Assembly: GCF_029961765.1 (NCBI RefSeq)
Contig: NZ_CP124681.1
Location: 5,084,001-5,148,000 of the forward strand
Length of the DNA stretch: 64,000 nt
Reading direction: 5' to 3'
Source of the DNA: Nocardioides sp. QY071
GTDB lineage: Bacteria; Actinomycetota; Actinomycetes; Propionibacteriales; Nocardioidaceae
Numbering within the stretch: the stretch's first letter is position 1; every line of letters starts with the position of its first letter. This document shows positions 25,526 to 33,716 of this stretch, piece by piece. The position numbers and the translations under genes were made by a program. Below the pieces are notes generated by a model. It saw nothing but the letters and a program-made list of their open reading frames with translations, ran no database searches and had not been told where the DNA came from.

Positions 25526-26352
25526 TCGAGTCGGCCTCCACCTCCGAGAGCCCGGTACCCGCGCAGGAAGAACACGCTCCCGCGCTTCCGTCGTCGCTTC
25601 AGCTCGAGCGCCGCGGCCCAGTCGCTGTCCTGACACTCGCGCGTCAGCACAAGCGGAACGCCCTGGATGACGCCACCGTGCTGGGCCTCGAGGCGTTCTT
25701 CTGCTCGCCCCCCGAGTGGGCGCGCGCAGTCGTGCTCCGCGGGGAGGGGAAGCACTTCTCTGCTGGCTTGGACCTCAATGAACTCCGACGGCGCGACCTT
25801 CTGGAGAGCCTCACCCATTCACGCATGTGGCACCGGGCATTCAGCGCGATCGAGTTCGGGAGTCTCCCGGTCATTGCCGTCCTCAGTGGTGCCGTCATCG
25901 GCGGCGGCCTCGAACTCGCCGCGTCGGCCCACATCCGAGTCGCCGAGCCCAGCGCGTTCTTCGCCCTTCCCGAAGGCCAGCGGGGCCTGTTCGTCGGCGG
26001 CGGCGGAGCGGTCCGCCTGCCGCGCCTGATCGGCGCAGCAAAGATGGCAGACATGATGCTGACCGGCCGAGTACTTCGAGGCGACGAAGCGGAGCGCGTG
26101 GGCCTTGTCCAGTACACGGTCGCCGAAGGCGACGGTTTCGCCAAGGCGCTGGAGCTCGCAGAGGCCGTGGCACAGGTGTCCCCGATCACCACTCTCGCCG
26201 TGCTCCATGCTCTGCCGCGGATCGCCGACATCGACCGCGACACGGGCCTGTTCATGGAAGCTTTGGTGGCCTCCGCCGCGTCGAGCAGCCACGAGGCGCA
26301 GCACCTGATGGCCGAGTTCCTTGAAGGTCGCGCCAAGAAGGTCGGTCGATGA
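25522..26352 (+). CDS. Enoyl-CoA hydratase/isomerase family protein
   Basis: A 276-aa crotonase-fold protein. The oxyanion-hole segments are GKHFSAGLDLNEL and SGAVIGGGLELAASAHIRVAE. The second motif has Glu-poor VGGGGAVRLPRLIGAAKM, so whether the catalytic Glu pair of true hydratases is complete is unclear. Overlaps of 4 bp with both neighbours mark tight coupling. It likely hydrates or rearranges the unsaturated acyl-CoA made by the ligase upstream. A hydrolase or isomerase activity cannot be excluded. Confidence 0.88.
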   Translation: MIESASTSESPVPAQEEHAPALPSSLQLERRGPVAVLTLARQHKRNALDDATVLGLEAFFCSPPEWARAVVLRGEGKHFSAGLDLNELRRRDLLESLTHSRMWHRAFSAIEFGSLPVIAVLSGAVIGGGLELAASAHIRVAEPSAFFALPEGQRGLFVGGGGAVRLPRLIGAAKMADMMLTGRVLRGDEAERVGLVQYTVAEGDGFAKALELAEAVAQVSPITTLAVLHALPRIADIDRDTGLFMEALVASAASSSHEAQHLMAEFLEGRAKKVGR

Positions 26353-28325
26353 GCGAAACGGAGGCACTTGAGGTTCTCTGGACACCAACCGATTGGAGAA
26401 CGAACTCGCGCGTCGGCGAGTTCGCGCGCTGGGTCGAGACTCGCACGGGTACCGACCTCTCGGACTACGATGCTCTCTGGAAGTGGTCCGTCACCGACCT
26501 CGACGGTTTCTGGTCCTCCATCTGGGACTACTTCGGGGTGCAGAGCAGCACCGCACGCGGCGCAGCGATCGCTGACCGCTCGATGCCCGGCGCACAGTGG
26601 TTCCCGGGCGCGCGGATCAACTACGCGCGACACCTCCTTGAAGACGCAGACCTGACCCGCCGGTTGGATTCGCGTGTCGCTGTCGTCGGTGAGTCGCAAA
26701 CTCGTGCCCGTACTGAGCTGACGTTCCAGCAGCTGCGCACGGAGGTCGGACGGGTCCGGGCCGGTCTGCGCGAACTCGGTGTCGGTCGCGGCGACCGGGT
26801 GGTCGCCTACCTCCCCAACATCCCCGAGACCCTGATCGCCTATCTGGCGACCACGAGCCTGGGCGCCATCTGGGCCTCCTGTGCCCCGGAGTTCGGTGCA
26901 CGCAGCGTCATCGATCGGTTCGGCCAGATCGATCCGAAGGTGCTGTTCACGGTCACCGGCTACACCTACGGCGACAAGCACGTCGACCGCGAGAGCGAAG
27001 TCGCAGCCATCACGACCGGCCTCCCGAGTGTGCAAAGCGTCGTGCATGTGTCCTACCTGGGCATGGCACCGCCAGGCTCGCTGGACTGGAACGACCTCGG
27101 AGCCGGCTTGGACTGCGAGCCCGCCTACGACGACGTCCCCTTCGACCATCCGCTCTGCGTGTTGTTCTCATCGGGCACCACGGGACAGCCGAAGGCGATC
27201 GTCCACGGCCATGGTGGAATCCTGCTTGAGCACCTCAAGAATCATGCGCTCTCCTGGGACCTCGGCGAGGAGGACCGCCTCCAGTGGTTCTCCACCACTG
27301 CATGGATGATGTGGAACGCCATGGCGTCCGCGCTGCTGGTTCGATGCTCGATCGTGATGATTGATGGTCACCCCGCTTGGCCGGATGCCAACTATCAGTG
27401 GAATCTTGCGGCCAGCACGTCAGCGACGGTCCTCGGCATGAGCCCTGGGCTTGTCATGGAGAGCAGGAAGCAGGGAATCCGCCCCGCTCGCGACTTCGAC
27501 CTTGCCAATCTTCGCGAGCTCGCGTGCGCGGGCAGTCCGCTTCCGGCCGAGGGATACCGATGGATCTACGCGGAGCTGGGCGACGTACTTCTCAACGTCG
27601 GAAGCGGCGGCACGGATGTCTGCTCGGGCATCGTGCAGGGCTGCCCGGCGTTGCCGGTCTGGGCTGGAGAGATCTCCGGCCGATGCCTCGGAGTCGCGGC
27701 AGACGCGTTCGACGACAACGGCACCCCCGTCGTGGGCGAGCTTGGCGAACTGGTCATCACCGAACCCATGCCGTCGATGCCGGTCGGCTTCTGGAACGAC
27801 GCGGACGACACTCGTCTCCGCGGGACCTACTTCGACCAGTTCCCCGAAGTGTGGCGACACGGCGACTGGATCCGATTCACAGCGGACGGAAGCTGTGCCA
27901 TCACCGGGCGGTCGGATGCGACGCTGAACCGCGGCGGAGTCCGGCTCGGCACTTCCGACTTCTACAACGTCGTCGAGGAACTCCCCCGAGTCGCCGACAG
28001 TTTGGTCGTGCACTTGGAGGACGCCGAGGGCGGCAACGGCGAGCTGCTGCTCTTCGTGGTCGCCCCGGATGGTCTGAGTGACGATCTGCGCCACGAGATC
28101 CGCTCCGCCCTGCGGACCGCGTTGTCACCCCGTCACCTTCCGGACGCGATCATCGAGGTCCGTGCGGTCCCTCGAAACCGGACCGGGAAGAAGCTCGAAC
28201 TCCCCGCGAAGCGCATTCTGCAGGGCCGTTCGCTTGACGAGGTCGCCTCTCGTGAGACCCTCGCAGATCCGACTTCTTTGGACGCGTTCGTCGCCTTGTT
28301 CGCGGAGAGAGCGCATTCGGCCTGA
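26349..28325 (+). CDS. Acetoacetyl-CoA synthetase (acetoacetate-CoA ligase)
   Basis: A 658-aa ligase of the AacS type, longer than standard acyl-CoA ligases. The N-terminal acetyl-CoA-synthetase domain has LWKWSVTDLDGFWSSIWDYF and AQWFPGARINYARHLL. The P-loop is LFSSGTTGQPKAIVHGHGG, the WFSTTAWMMWNAM segment is typical of AacS, and the C-terminal motif is RTGKKLELPAKRIL with the catalytic Lys. It activates acetoacetate or a related 3-oxoacid. Its presence at the end of the operon suggests that acetoacetate or a similar short oxoacid is released by the pathway. Confidence 0.92.
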   Translation: MSETEALEVLWTPTDWRTNSRVGEFARWVETRTGTDLSDYDALWKWSVTDLDGFWSSIWDYFGVQSSTARGAAIADRSMPGAQWFPGARINYARHLLEDADLTRRLDSRVAVVGESQTRARTELTFQQLRTEVGRVRAGLRELGVGRGDRVVAYLPNIPETLIAYLATTSLGAIWASCAPEFGARSVIDRFGQIDPKVLFTVTGYTYGDKHVDRESEVAAITTGLPSVQSVVHVSYLGMAPPGSLDWNDLGAGLDCEPAYDDVPFDHPLCVLFSSGTTGQPKAIVHGHGGILLEHLKNHALSWDLGEEDRLQWFSTTAWMMWNAMASALLVRCSIVMIDGHPAWPDANYQWNLAASTSATVLGMSPGLVMESRKQGIRPARDFDLANLRELACAGSPLPAEGYRWIYAELGDVLLNVGSGGTDVCSGIVQGCPALPVWAGEISGRCLGVAADAFDDNGTPVVGELGELVITEPMPSMPVGFWNDADDTRLRGTYFDQFPEVWRHGDWIRFTADGSCAITGRSDATLNRGGVRLGTSDFYNVVEELPRVADSLVVHLEDAEGGNGELLLFVVAPDGLSDDLRHEIRSALRTALSPRHLPDAIIEVRAVPRNRTGKKLELPAKRILQGRSLDEVASRETLADPTSLDAFVALFAERAHSA

Positions 28326-28763
28326 ACCACGGCGACCGGCCTCCATCGACCTCGTCGGTGGTCGTCGTCGAAGTCCACGCTGGGTCGGTCAGTGTCTGCC
28401 TGAGTCTGCACAACGCTCCTTGAGCTCGCAAACGCCGGACAAGCTCTACCAAAGGCATTCAGAGGCACCGTCCCTACAGAATCGACCGCTCACGGTCTCA
28501 GCGTGAGTGATACCGCCACCATCGTCGGCCATGTCCGGACGGTCAATGCCGTCGCGCCCGACCGCGCGACCAGGTCCTTCCAGACGGTCCGGCTACCCAG
28601 CATGAGAAGGCGATACACATTGAAGGTCGCTTCTCCGCCGATTGAGCGCAACGATCTTCGGCGTGTGTGAAGCTCCTTGGAACACGGCTCAACGCCGCTG
28701 CTGGAAGCACGTCGTTCTCGCGAGCGGCGATGGTGAAGTTCGCTCTGCGGCACAGGACTGGGC
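28326..28763. other. Intergenic region with a small hairpin
   Basis: 438 bp without a recognisable gene. CTCACG-N7-CGTGAG at 28489-28507 can form a 6-8 bp hairpin. It lacks a T-run, so it is only a weak terminator candidate for the upstream operon. The start of the DAO-family gene at 28764 is a GTG without a clear ribosome-binding site. Confidence 0.35.
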
Positions 28764-30068
28764 GTGAACTACTCCGCCCTGTCTCTGTGGCACGAAACGA
28801 CCCCTACTGACTGGAGCGCTCGGCGCGCCCTCAGCGGCGAGGTCGAGGTCGACGTTGCCATCGTCGGCGCCGGTTTCACCGGCCTATGGACTGCCTATTA
28901 CCTCAGCCGTGCGCGCCCCGACATGCGCATCGCGATCGTCGAGGCTGAGGTCGCCGGCTTCGGCGCCTCGGGGCGCAATGGCGGCTGGTGCTCCGGACTC
29001 TTTCCTGTCGACCTTGGCGACGAACAGGCCGCCGTGATGCGAGCGACCGTCGACGAGGTCCTTCGGATTGCAGCAGAGGAGGGCATCGACTGTCATGCCA
29101 CGAAGTCCGGGACCATTTCCCTGATTCGCAACGGGGCGCAACTGAAGCGCGTGCGGGCCTCAGGCGCACACGTGCTCACGCCTGCCCAGACTGCTCAACA
29201 CGTCCGAGCCAGTCGCGTGCTTGGCTCGACGTTCACACCCGACTGCGCAGTCATTCATCCAGCGCGTCTCGTCCGCGGCCTCGCCGACGTCGTAGCTCGT
29301 CGCAGCGTGACCATCTACGAGAAGTCACCGGTGCTTCGGGTACAGCCCGGCGAGGTGCGAACCGCCGTCGGAACCGTCCGAGCCAAGTACGTCGTGCGGG
29401 CAACCGAAGGATTCACTCCGAAGCTGCCCCGCTTGGCGCGCGCGATCATCCCTGTCTACTCGTTGATGGTTGCCACCGAGCCGCTCAGCGAGGCGACGTG
29501 GGAACGAATCGGCTTGGCCTCCCGGCCCACCTTCACCGATCATCGCCATCTTGTGATCTACGGCCAGCGGACCGCAGATGATCGCCTGGTCCTCGGTGGT
29601 CGTGGCGCCCCTTACCACCTTGGATCCAAGGTTGCGCCGGGCTACGACCGCGCGCCGCGGGTGTTCGCCAAGCTGCAGGAGACCGTCATCGACCTGTTCC
29701 CGGCATTGGACAAAGCACGGTTCACCCACGCGTGGGGCGGGCCCCTCGGCATATCGCGGGACTGGCATCCGTCAGTCGGTCTCGACAGGACCACGGGGAT
29801 GGCTTGGGCCGGTGGCTATGTCGGCGACGGCGTCTCGACGACCAATCTTGCCGGCAGGACTCTCGCTGACCTGATCCTGTCACGAAACTCGAGGCTCGTG
29901 CGACTCCCATGGGTCGACCACAAGTCGCCCCTGTGGGAGCCCGAGCCGCTGAGGTGGGTTGGCGTGAATGCCGGCCTGCGCGCCATGACGATGGCTGACG
30001 CGGAGGAGCGGTTCACGGGCCGGCCATCGTTGATCGCGCGGGCCATGGCACCGCTGATTGGGCACTGA
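28764..30068 (+). CDS. FAD-dependent amine oxidoreductase, DAO family (glutamylputrescine/sarcosine-oxidase-like)
   Basis: A 434-aa flavoprotein. The FAD dinucleotide motif VAIVGAGFTGLWTAYYL lies near residues 32-48, followed by GASGRNGGWCSG, the DAO segment just after the ADP-binding fold. WGGPLGISRDWHPSVGLD and AGGYVGDGVSTTNLAGRTL close the FAD site near the C-terminus. Homologous proteins oxidise gamma-glutamylputrescine, sarcosine or other secondary amines. It lies on the plus strand next to a decayed MFS transporter gene and close to the convergent aldehyde-dehydrogenase operon, so it probably supplies the aminoaldehyde. Confidence 0.85.
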   Translation: MNYSALSLWHETTPTDWSARRALSGEVEVDVAIVGAGFTGLWTAYYLSRARPDMRIAIVEAEVAGFGASGRNGGWCSGLFPVDLGDEQAAVMRATVDEVLRIAAEEGIDCHATKSGTISLIRNGAQLKRVRASGAHVLTPAQTAQHVRASRVLGSTFTPDCAVIHPARLVRGLADVVARRSVTIYEKSPVLRVQPGEVRTAVGTVRAKYVVRATEGFTPKLPRLARAIIPVYSLMVATEPLSEATWERIGLASRPTFTDHRHLVIYGQRTADDRLVLGGRGAPYHLGSKVAPGYDRAPRVFAKLQETVIDLFPALDKARFTHAWGGPLGISRDWHPSVGLDRTTGMAWAGGYVGDGVSTTNLAGRTLADLILSRNSRLVRLPWVDHKSPLWEPEPLRWVGVNAGLRAMTMADAEERFTGRPSLIARAMAPLIGH

Positions 30069-30104
30069 TGAGGGCCCTGTCCTAGCGGTACGGCCGGAAG
30101 GGAA

Positions 30105-30700
30105 AGTTGCGTTTCACGTGTACCGCGAGTTGATGCGCGCGCCGGACTGGCCCAGTTGGCTGCCTCGCAACTGCTGGCCCCTCGACCCGGACCTCCGGCT
30201 TCGCTTTCGCCGTCACCTCATCGTCGCCATCCAACTGGGCGTGCTCCGCCTGATGCGCCTACACCGCCGTACGCGTTGCATCGGCGCCCTCGCTCTTGCC
30301 CTGGGTCCTCGCCAGGCTGGTATTCGACACCACCGGCCTGGTCGCCGGACCCCCGCCGCACGCCGGCGTCTCGGGTCCTCGCGTGTTCGCCCTCGGTGAG
30401 AGGCTTCAGAAGCCGATCCTCGCCAGTCTCGCCAACGATCGCGCCCCCAGGACGAGCACGGCCGCTACAACGCCATCCAGAACGGCACCTTCCTGGCCGG
30501 CTCAGTCCTCGGCCCGCTACTGGCCGGCTCCTCGTCACCGGCACCGGTGCGGCGACTCGTCACCGCCATGGTCGCCCGGCCGCCTCCGCGATCGTCGTCG
30601 CCTTCGTCTTGCTGGAGCGGACCCCGCCGCACCAAGCGAACCTGCCGGCGCCAGCCTCAGCCACCCCGTCAGGAACTAGTTTCGAGCAGCCTGAGTCCGA
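30105..30700 (+). pseudogene. Frameshifted MFS transporter remnant
   Basis: One plus-strand frame reads RVFALGERLQKPILASLANDRAP, like the middle of MFS efflux proteins (GEMLQTPVLPSLVNDLAP). A shift then brings DEHGRYNAIQNGTFLAG and VLGPLLAG, the conserved RGRYNAxxxxxxxxGxxxGPxLAG segment. After another shift, SAIVVAFVLLERTPP resembles the last helix and tail. The N-terminal half is unrecognisable. It would once have been the transporter of the amine locus upstream. Now non-functional. Confidence 0.65.
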
Positions 30701-30870
30701 GGACGCCGCCGACAATAGGCCCACGCACAGCCCTTCAGGAGGCCGCCGCCGGCCTCGCAACCTGAGATCAACGTATAAGCAACGGCCAGGGTCGCGCCGA
30801 CGCCGATCCACACGGCGCAGCAGCAGCTGCTCACCGGTAGCTGCTTTGTCGTAGTCACCAGATCCGCCAT
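30676..30870 (-). CDS. Small Cys-rich hydrophobic protein (hypothetical)
   Basis: A 64-codon frame starting MADLVTTTKQLPVSS, with Cys at 16-18, 38, 48 and 53 around a hydrophobic stretch (about residues 19-37) and a basic tail. No good ribosome-binding site precedes the ATG and no partner gene is nearby. It could be a small membrane protein or a chance frame. I recognise no family. Confidence 0.25.
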   Translation of the reverse strand: MADLVTTTKQLPVSSCCCAVWIGVGATLAVAYTLISGCEAGGGLLKGCAWAYCRRRPRTQAARN

Positions 30871-30977
30871 GTTCACAGTCCGGCTCGGCTGCTCTCTCTG
30901 AACCTCGCGCGGCGGTTGCCCAGCCACCTCGACCATACCTGCGACGAGGAGGACGACCCGGGCAGCGGCCGCCTACA

Positions 30978-31901
30978 TCACCAACCTCTCGCTGAGAGCC
31001 GGTGCGGCTGGGGCAGCTCGTCGATGTTGATGCCGACCATCGCCTCCCCCAGACCGCGAGAGACCTTCGCGACCACGTCCGGGTCGTCGAAGAACGTCGT
31101 GGCCTTCACGATCGCCTCCGCCCGCTGCACCGGGTTGCCCGACTTGAAGATCCCCGAGCCCACGAACACACCCTCGGCACCCAGCTGCATCATCATCGCC
31201 GCATCCGCCGGCGTCGCGATCCCGCCAGCGGTGAACAGCACCACGGGCAGCTTGCCCGTCGTCGCTACCTCCACAACCAGTTCGTACGGCGCCTGCAGGT
31301 CCTTTGCGGCGACGTACAGCTCGTCTTCCAGCATCATCGTCAGCCGACGGATCTGCCCCGTCATTGTTCGCATGTGGGTCACCGCGTTCGACACGTCACC
31401 CGTGCCGGCCTCACCCTTGGAGCGGATCATCGCCGCGCCCTCGGTGATCCGCCGCAGCGCCTCACCCAGGTTCGTCGCACCACACACGAACGGCACCGTG
31501 AAGGCCCACTTGTCGATGTGGTTGGCGTAGTCGGCCGGGGTCAGCACCTCGGACTCGTCGATGTAGTCCACACCCAACGACTGCAGCACCTGCGCCTCGG
31601 CGAAGTGACCGATCCGGGCCTTCGCCATCACCGGGATCGAGACCGCCTCGATGATCCCGTCGATCATGTCCGGGTCGCTCATCCGCGACACACCACCCTG
31701 GGCACGGATGTCCGCGGGCACCCGCTCGAGCGCCATCACCGCCACCGCACCAGCGTCCTCCGCGACCTTCGCCTGCTCCGGGGTGACGACGTCCATGATG
31801 ACCCCACCCTTGAGCATCTCGGCCATGCCACGCTTCACGCGCGTCGATCCTGTGGCACTGGTCGCACCGCCGTGGAGTGTCTGTGTCACGGTGATTCCCA
31901 T
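30978..31901 (-). CDS. pdxS: Pyridoxal 5'-phosphate synthase lyase subunit PdxS
   Basis: A 307-aa PdxS, an (beta/alpha)8 synthase that makes PLP from ribose 5-phosphate, glyceraldehyde 3-phosphate and ammonia. Recognisable are GGVIMDVVTPEQAKVAEDAG, ALERVPADIRAQGGVSRMSD, the catalytic-lysine segment PVMAKARIGH, the phosphate site GEAGTGDV and the tail GINIDELPQPHRLSARGW. The ATG at 31901 follows the dehydrogenase stop by 2 bp. Reading from an earlier start would run into that gene. The glutaminase partner PdxT, normally adjacent, is not in the window. Its linkage to an amine-degradation operon is unusual. Confidence 0.93.
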   Translation of the reverse strand: MGITVTQTLHGGATSATGSTRVKRGMAEMLKGGVIMDVVTPEQAKVAEDAGAVAVMALERVPADIRAQGGVSRMSDPDMIDGIIEAVSIPVMAKARIGHFAEAQVLQSLGVDYIDESEVLTPADYANHIDKWAFTVPFVCGATNLGEALRRITEGAAMIRSKGEAGTGDVSNAVTHMRTMTGQIRRLTMMLEDELYVAAKDLQAPYELVVEVATTGKLPVVLFTAGGIATPADAAMMMQLGAEGVFVGSGIFKSGNPVQRAEAIVKATTFFDDPDVVAKVSRGLGEAMVGINIDELPQPHRLSARGW

Positions 31902-31903
31902 CG

Positions 31904-33331
31904 TCAGTAGTGCGCGCTCATGACGTGCTTGATTCGCGTGTAGTCGTCGAAGCCGTAGCCAGAGAGGTCCTTGCCGTACCCGGACGCGCCGAATCCGCCG
32001 TGGGGCATCTCCGAGACGAACGGGATGTGCGTGTTGAGCCACACGCACCCGAAATCGAGCTCGCGGGTCAGTCGCTCCGCGGTCCCGTGATCGCGGGTCC
32101 ACACGCTGGCGGCAAGACCATAGGGAACACCATTGGCCATCGCGATCGCGTCCACTTCGTCGGAGAACGACTGCACCGTCAGGACCGGGCCGAACACCTC
32201 CTCCTGGACGATCCGATCCTGTTGCAGGACGCGGGTGACGATCGTGGGTTGGAAGAAGTAGCCGGTGTCGCCGTGGCGTCCACCCCCGGTGACGACGTGG
32301 GCGTGCGGCGGCAGATCGGCGAAGAAGGCCTCGACCTTGCTGAAGTGGTGGGCGTTGTTGAGCGGACCGTAGTCGGCATCCACATCGGCGGGAAGGCCGG
32401 GGCGGGTCGCCTCGGCGGCCTTGCGGAGCAGCGCCACGAACTCGTCATGGACACTCTCGTGCACGATCACCCGGGTGGCTGCCGTGCAATCCTGGCCGGC
32501 ATTGAAGTACGCCGCCGCGGCGATCGCCTCGGCGGCCGGGGCCAGGTCGGCATCCGGCATGACGACCACGGGCGCCTTGCCACCCAGTTCGAGGTGAGCG
32601 CGCTTGAGGGAGCGGGCCGCCGACACGGCAACCTCGATCCCAGCGCGCACGGATCCGGTGATCGCGACGAGACCAGGCGTCGGGTGCTCGACCAGGTATC
32701 GACCGGTCGTGGCGTCACCGTTGACCACGTTGAGCACGCCCGGCGGAAGGATGTCGCCGGCGATCTCCGCGAGGAGCATGGTGGAGCGGGGAGTGGTGTC
32801 GCTCGGCTTAAGCACGATGGTGTTGCCTGCGGCCAGCGCGGGTGCGATCTTCCAGATCGCCATCGCGAAGGGGTAGTTCCATGGGGTGACCTGGCCGACG
32901 ACGCCGATCGGCTCGCGTCGGATGCTGGAGGTGTGTCCTGCAAGGTACTCGCCGGTCGACTTTCCTTCGAGGAGTCGAGCTGCACCGGCGAAGAACCTGA
33001 GCTGATCGACGCCTTGGTCAACCTCTTCGCTGGCGATGTACCGCACCGGTTGGCCGGTGTCGCGAGCCTGAACCTCGCTGATCTCGTCGCGGCGGGCGGC
33101 GACTGCAGTGGCCAGGTCGAGAAGGTAGGCCTGGCGTTGCCCGGGGGTGAGTCTCTTCCAGGAGTCCTGGGCTCGCTCGGCGGCGGCGTAGGCCTGGTCG
33201 ACCTCGGAGGTCAGGGAGACGGGCGACGTCCCGTCGGGTTGACCGGTGACGGGGTCGACGAGCTCGATGAACGAGGCCGTGGCCGAAGGCACGAGCTGGC
33301 CGTCGATGAAGTTGCTGATGATGTCGGTCAT
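31904..33331 (-). CDS. Gamma-aminobutyraldehyde-type aldehyde dehydrogenase
   Basis: A 475-aa NAD-dependent aldehyde dehydrogenase. The catalytic Glu lies in LELGGKAP and the catalytic Cys in FNAGQDCTAATRV. The C-terminal WLNTHIPFVSEMPHGGFGASGYGKDLSGYGFDDYTRIKHVM (seen as a block) is typical of 4-aminobutyraldehyde dehydrogenases of the PatD/YdcW type. It would turn the aminoaldehyde made by the DAO-family oxidases into the amino acid. It lies between the cupin gene (11 bp upstream) and pdxS (2 bp downstream) in one operon. Confidence 0.9.
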   Translation of the reverse strand: MTDIISNFIDGQLVPSATASFIELVDPVTGQPDGTSPVSLTSEVDQAYAAAERAQDSWKRLTPGQRQAYLLDLATAVAARRDEISEVQARDTGQPVRYIASEEVDQGVDQLRFFAGAARLLEGKSTGEYLAGHTSSIRREPIGVVGQVTPWNYPFAMAIWKIAPALAAGNTIVLKPSDTTPRSTMLLAEIAGDILPPGVLNVVNGDATTGRYLVEHPTPGLVAITGSVRAGIEVAVSAARSLKRAHLELGGKAPVVVMPDADLAPAAEAIAAAAYFNAGQDCTAATRVIVHESVHDEFVALLRKAAEATRPGLPADVDADYGPLNNAHHFSKVEAFFADLPPHAHVVTGGGRHGDTGYFFQPTIVTRVLQQDRIVQEEVFGPVLTVQSFSDEVDAIAMANGVPYGLAASVWTRDHGTAERLTRELDFGCVWLNTHIPFVSEMPHGGFGASGYGKDLSGYGFDDYTRIKHVMSAHY

Positions 33332-33342
33332 GGCGGGTCCTG

Positions 33343-33666
33343 TCAGGCGACGTAGATCTTGCGAAGGGTCTCGTGGACGACCCAGGTGGTCTGGTCGCCG
33401 GCTCGCAGGCGGACGACCGTGCCCGGTGCGAGGTCGATGACCTCGCCGTCGTGGAAGGTCACCGTGGCTGCTCCGCTGAGGACCACGAAGACCTCGTCGA
33501 CTTCGATGTCGGCGGCAGTGCCGGGCGTCATCTCCCAGACGCCGACCTCTACGCCGGCGACAGCGGCCAGCGCCCTCGATCCCGCTTCCGGGGAGCCCGC
33601 AAGGACCATCGCGTCGTCGAGGAGTTGGGTCGGCACGTCAGCGGAAACATCGAGCACACGATTCAC
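33343..33666 (-). CDS. EutQ-like cupin (DUF861) protein
   Basis: A 107-aa small cupin: VWEMTPGTAADIEVDEVFVVLSGAATVTF then APGTVVRLRAGDQTTWVVHETLRKIYV. This is the EutQ/DUF861 form frequently encoded beside putrescine-type amine oxidases. Its role there is not established. It lies 50 bp after pucR and 11 bp before the dehydrogenase gene. Confidence 0.8.
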   Translation of the reverse strand: MNRVLDVSADVPTQLLDDAMVLAGSPEAGSRALAAVAGVEVGVWEMTPGTAADIEVDEVFVVLSGAATVTFHDGEVIDLAPGTVVRLRAGDQTTWVVHETLRKIYVA

Positions 33667-33716
33667 ACAACCATCCTCGCCGCTGACCGCGAGGGTCGGT
33701 GGGTGACAGTCTGTCG

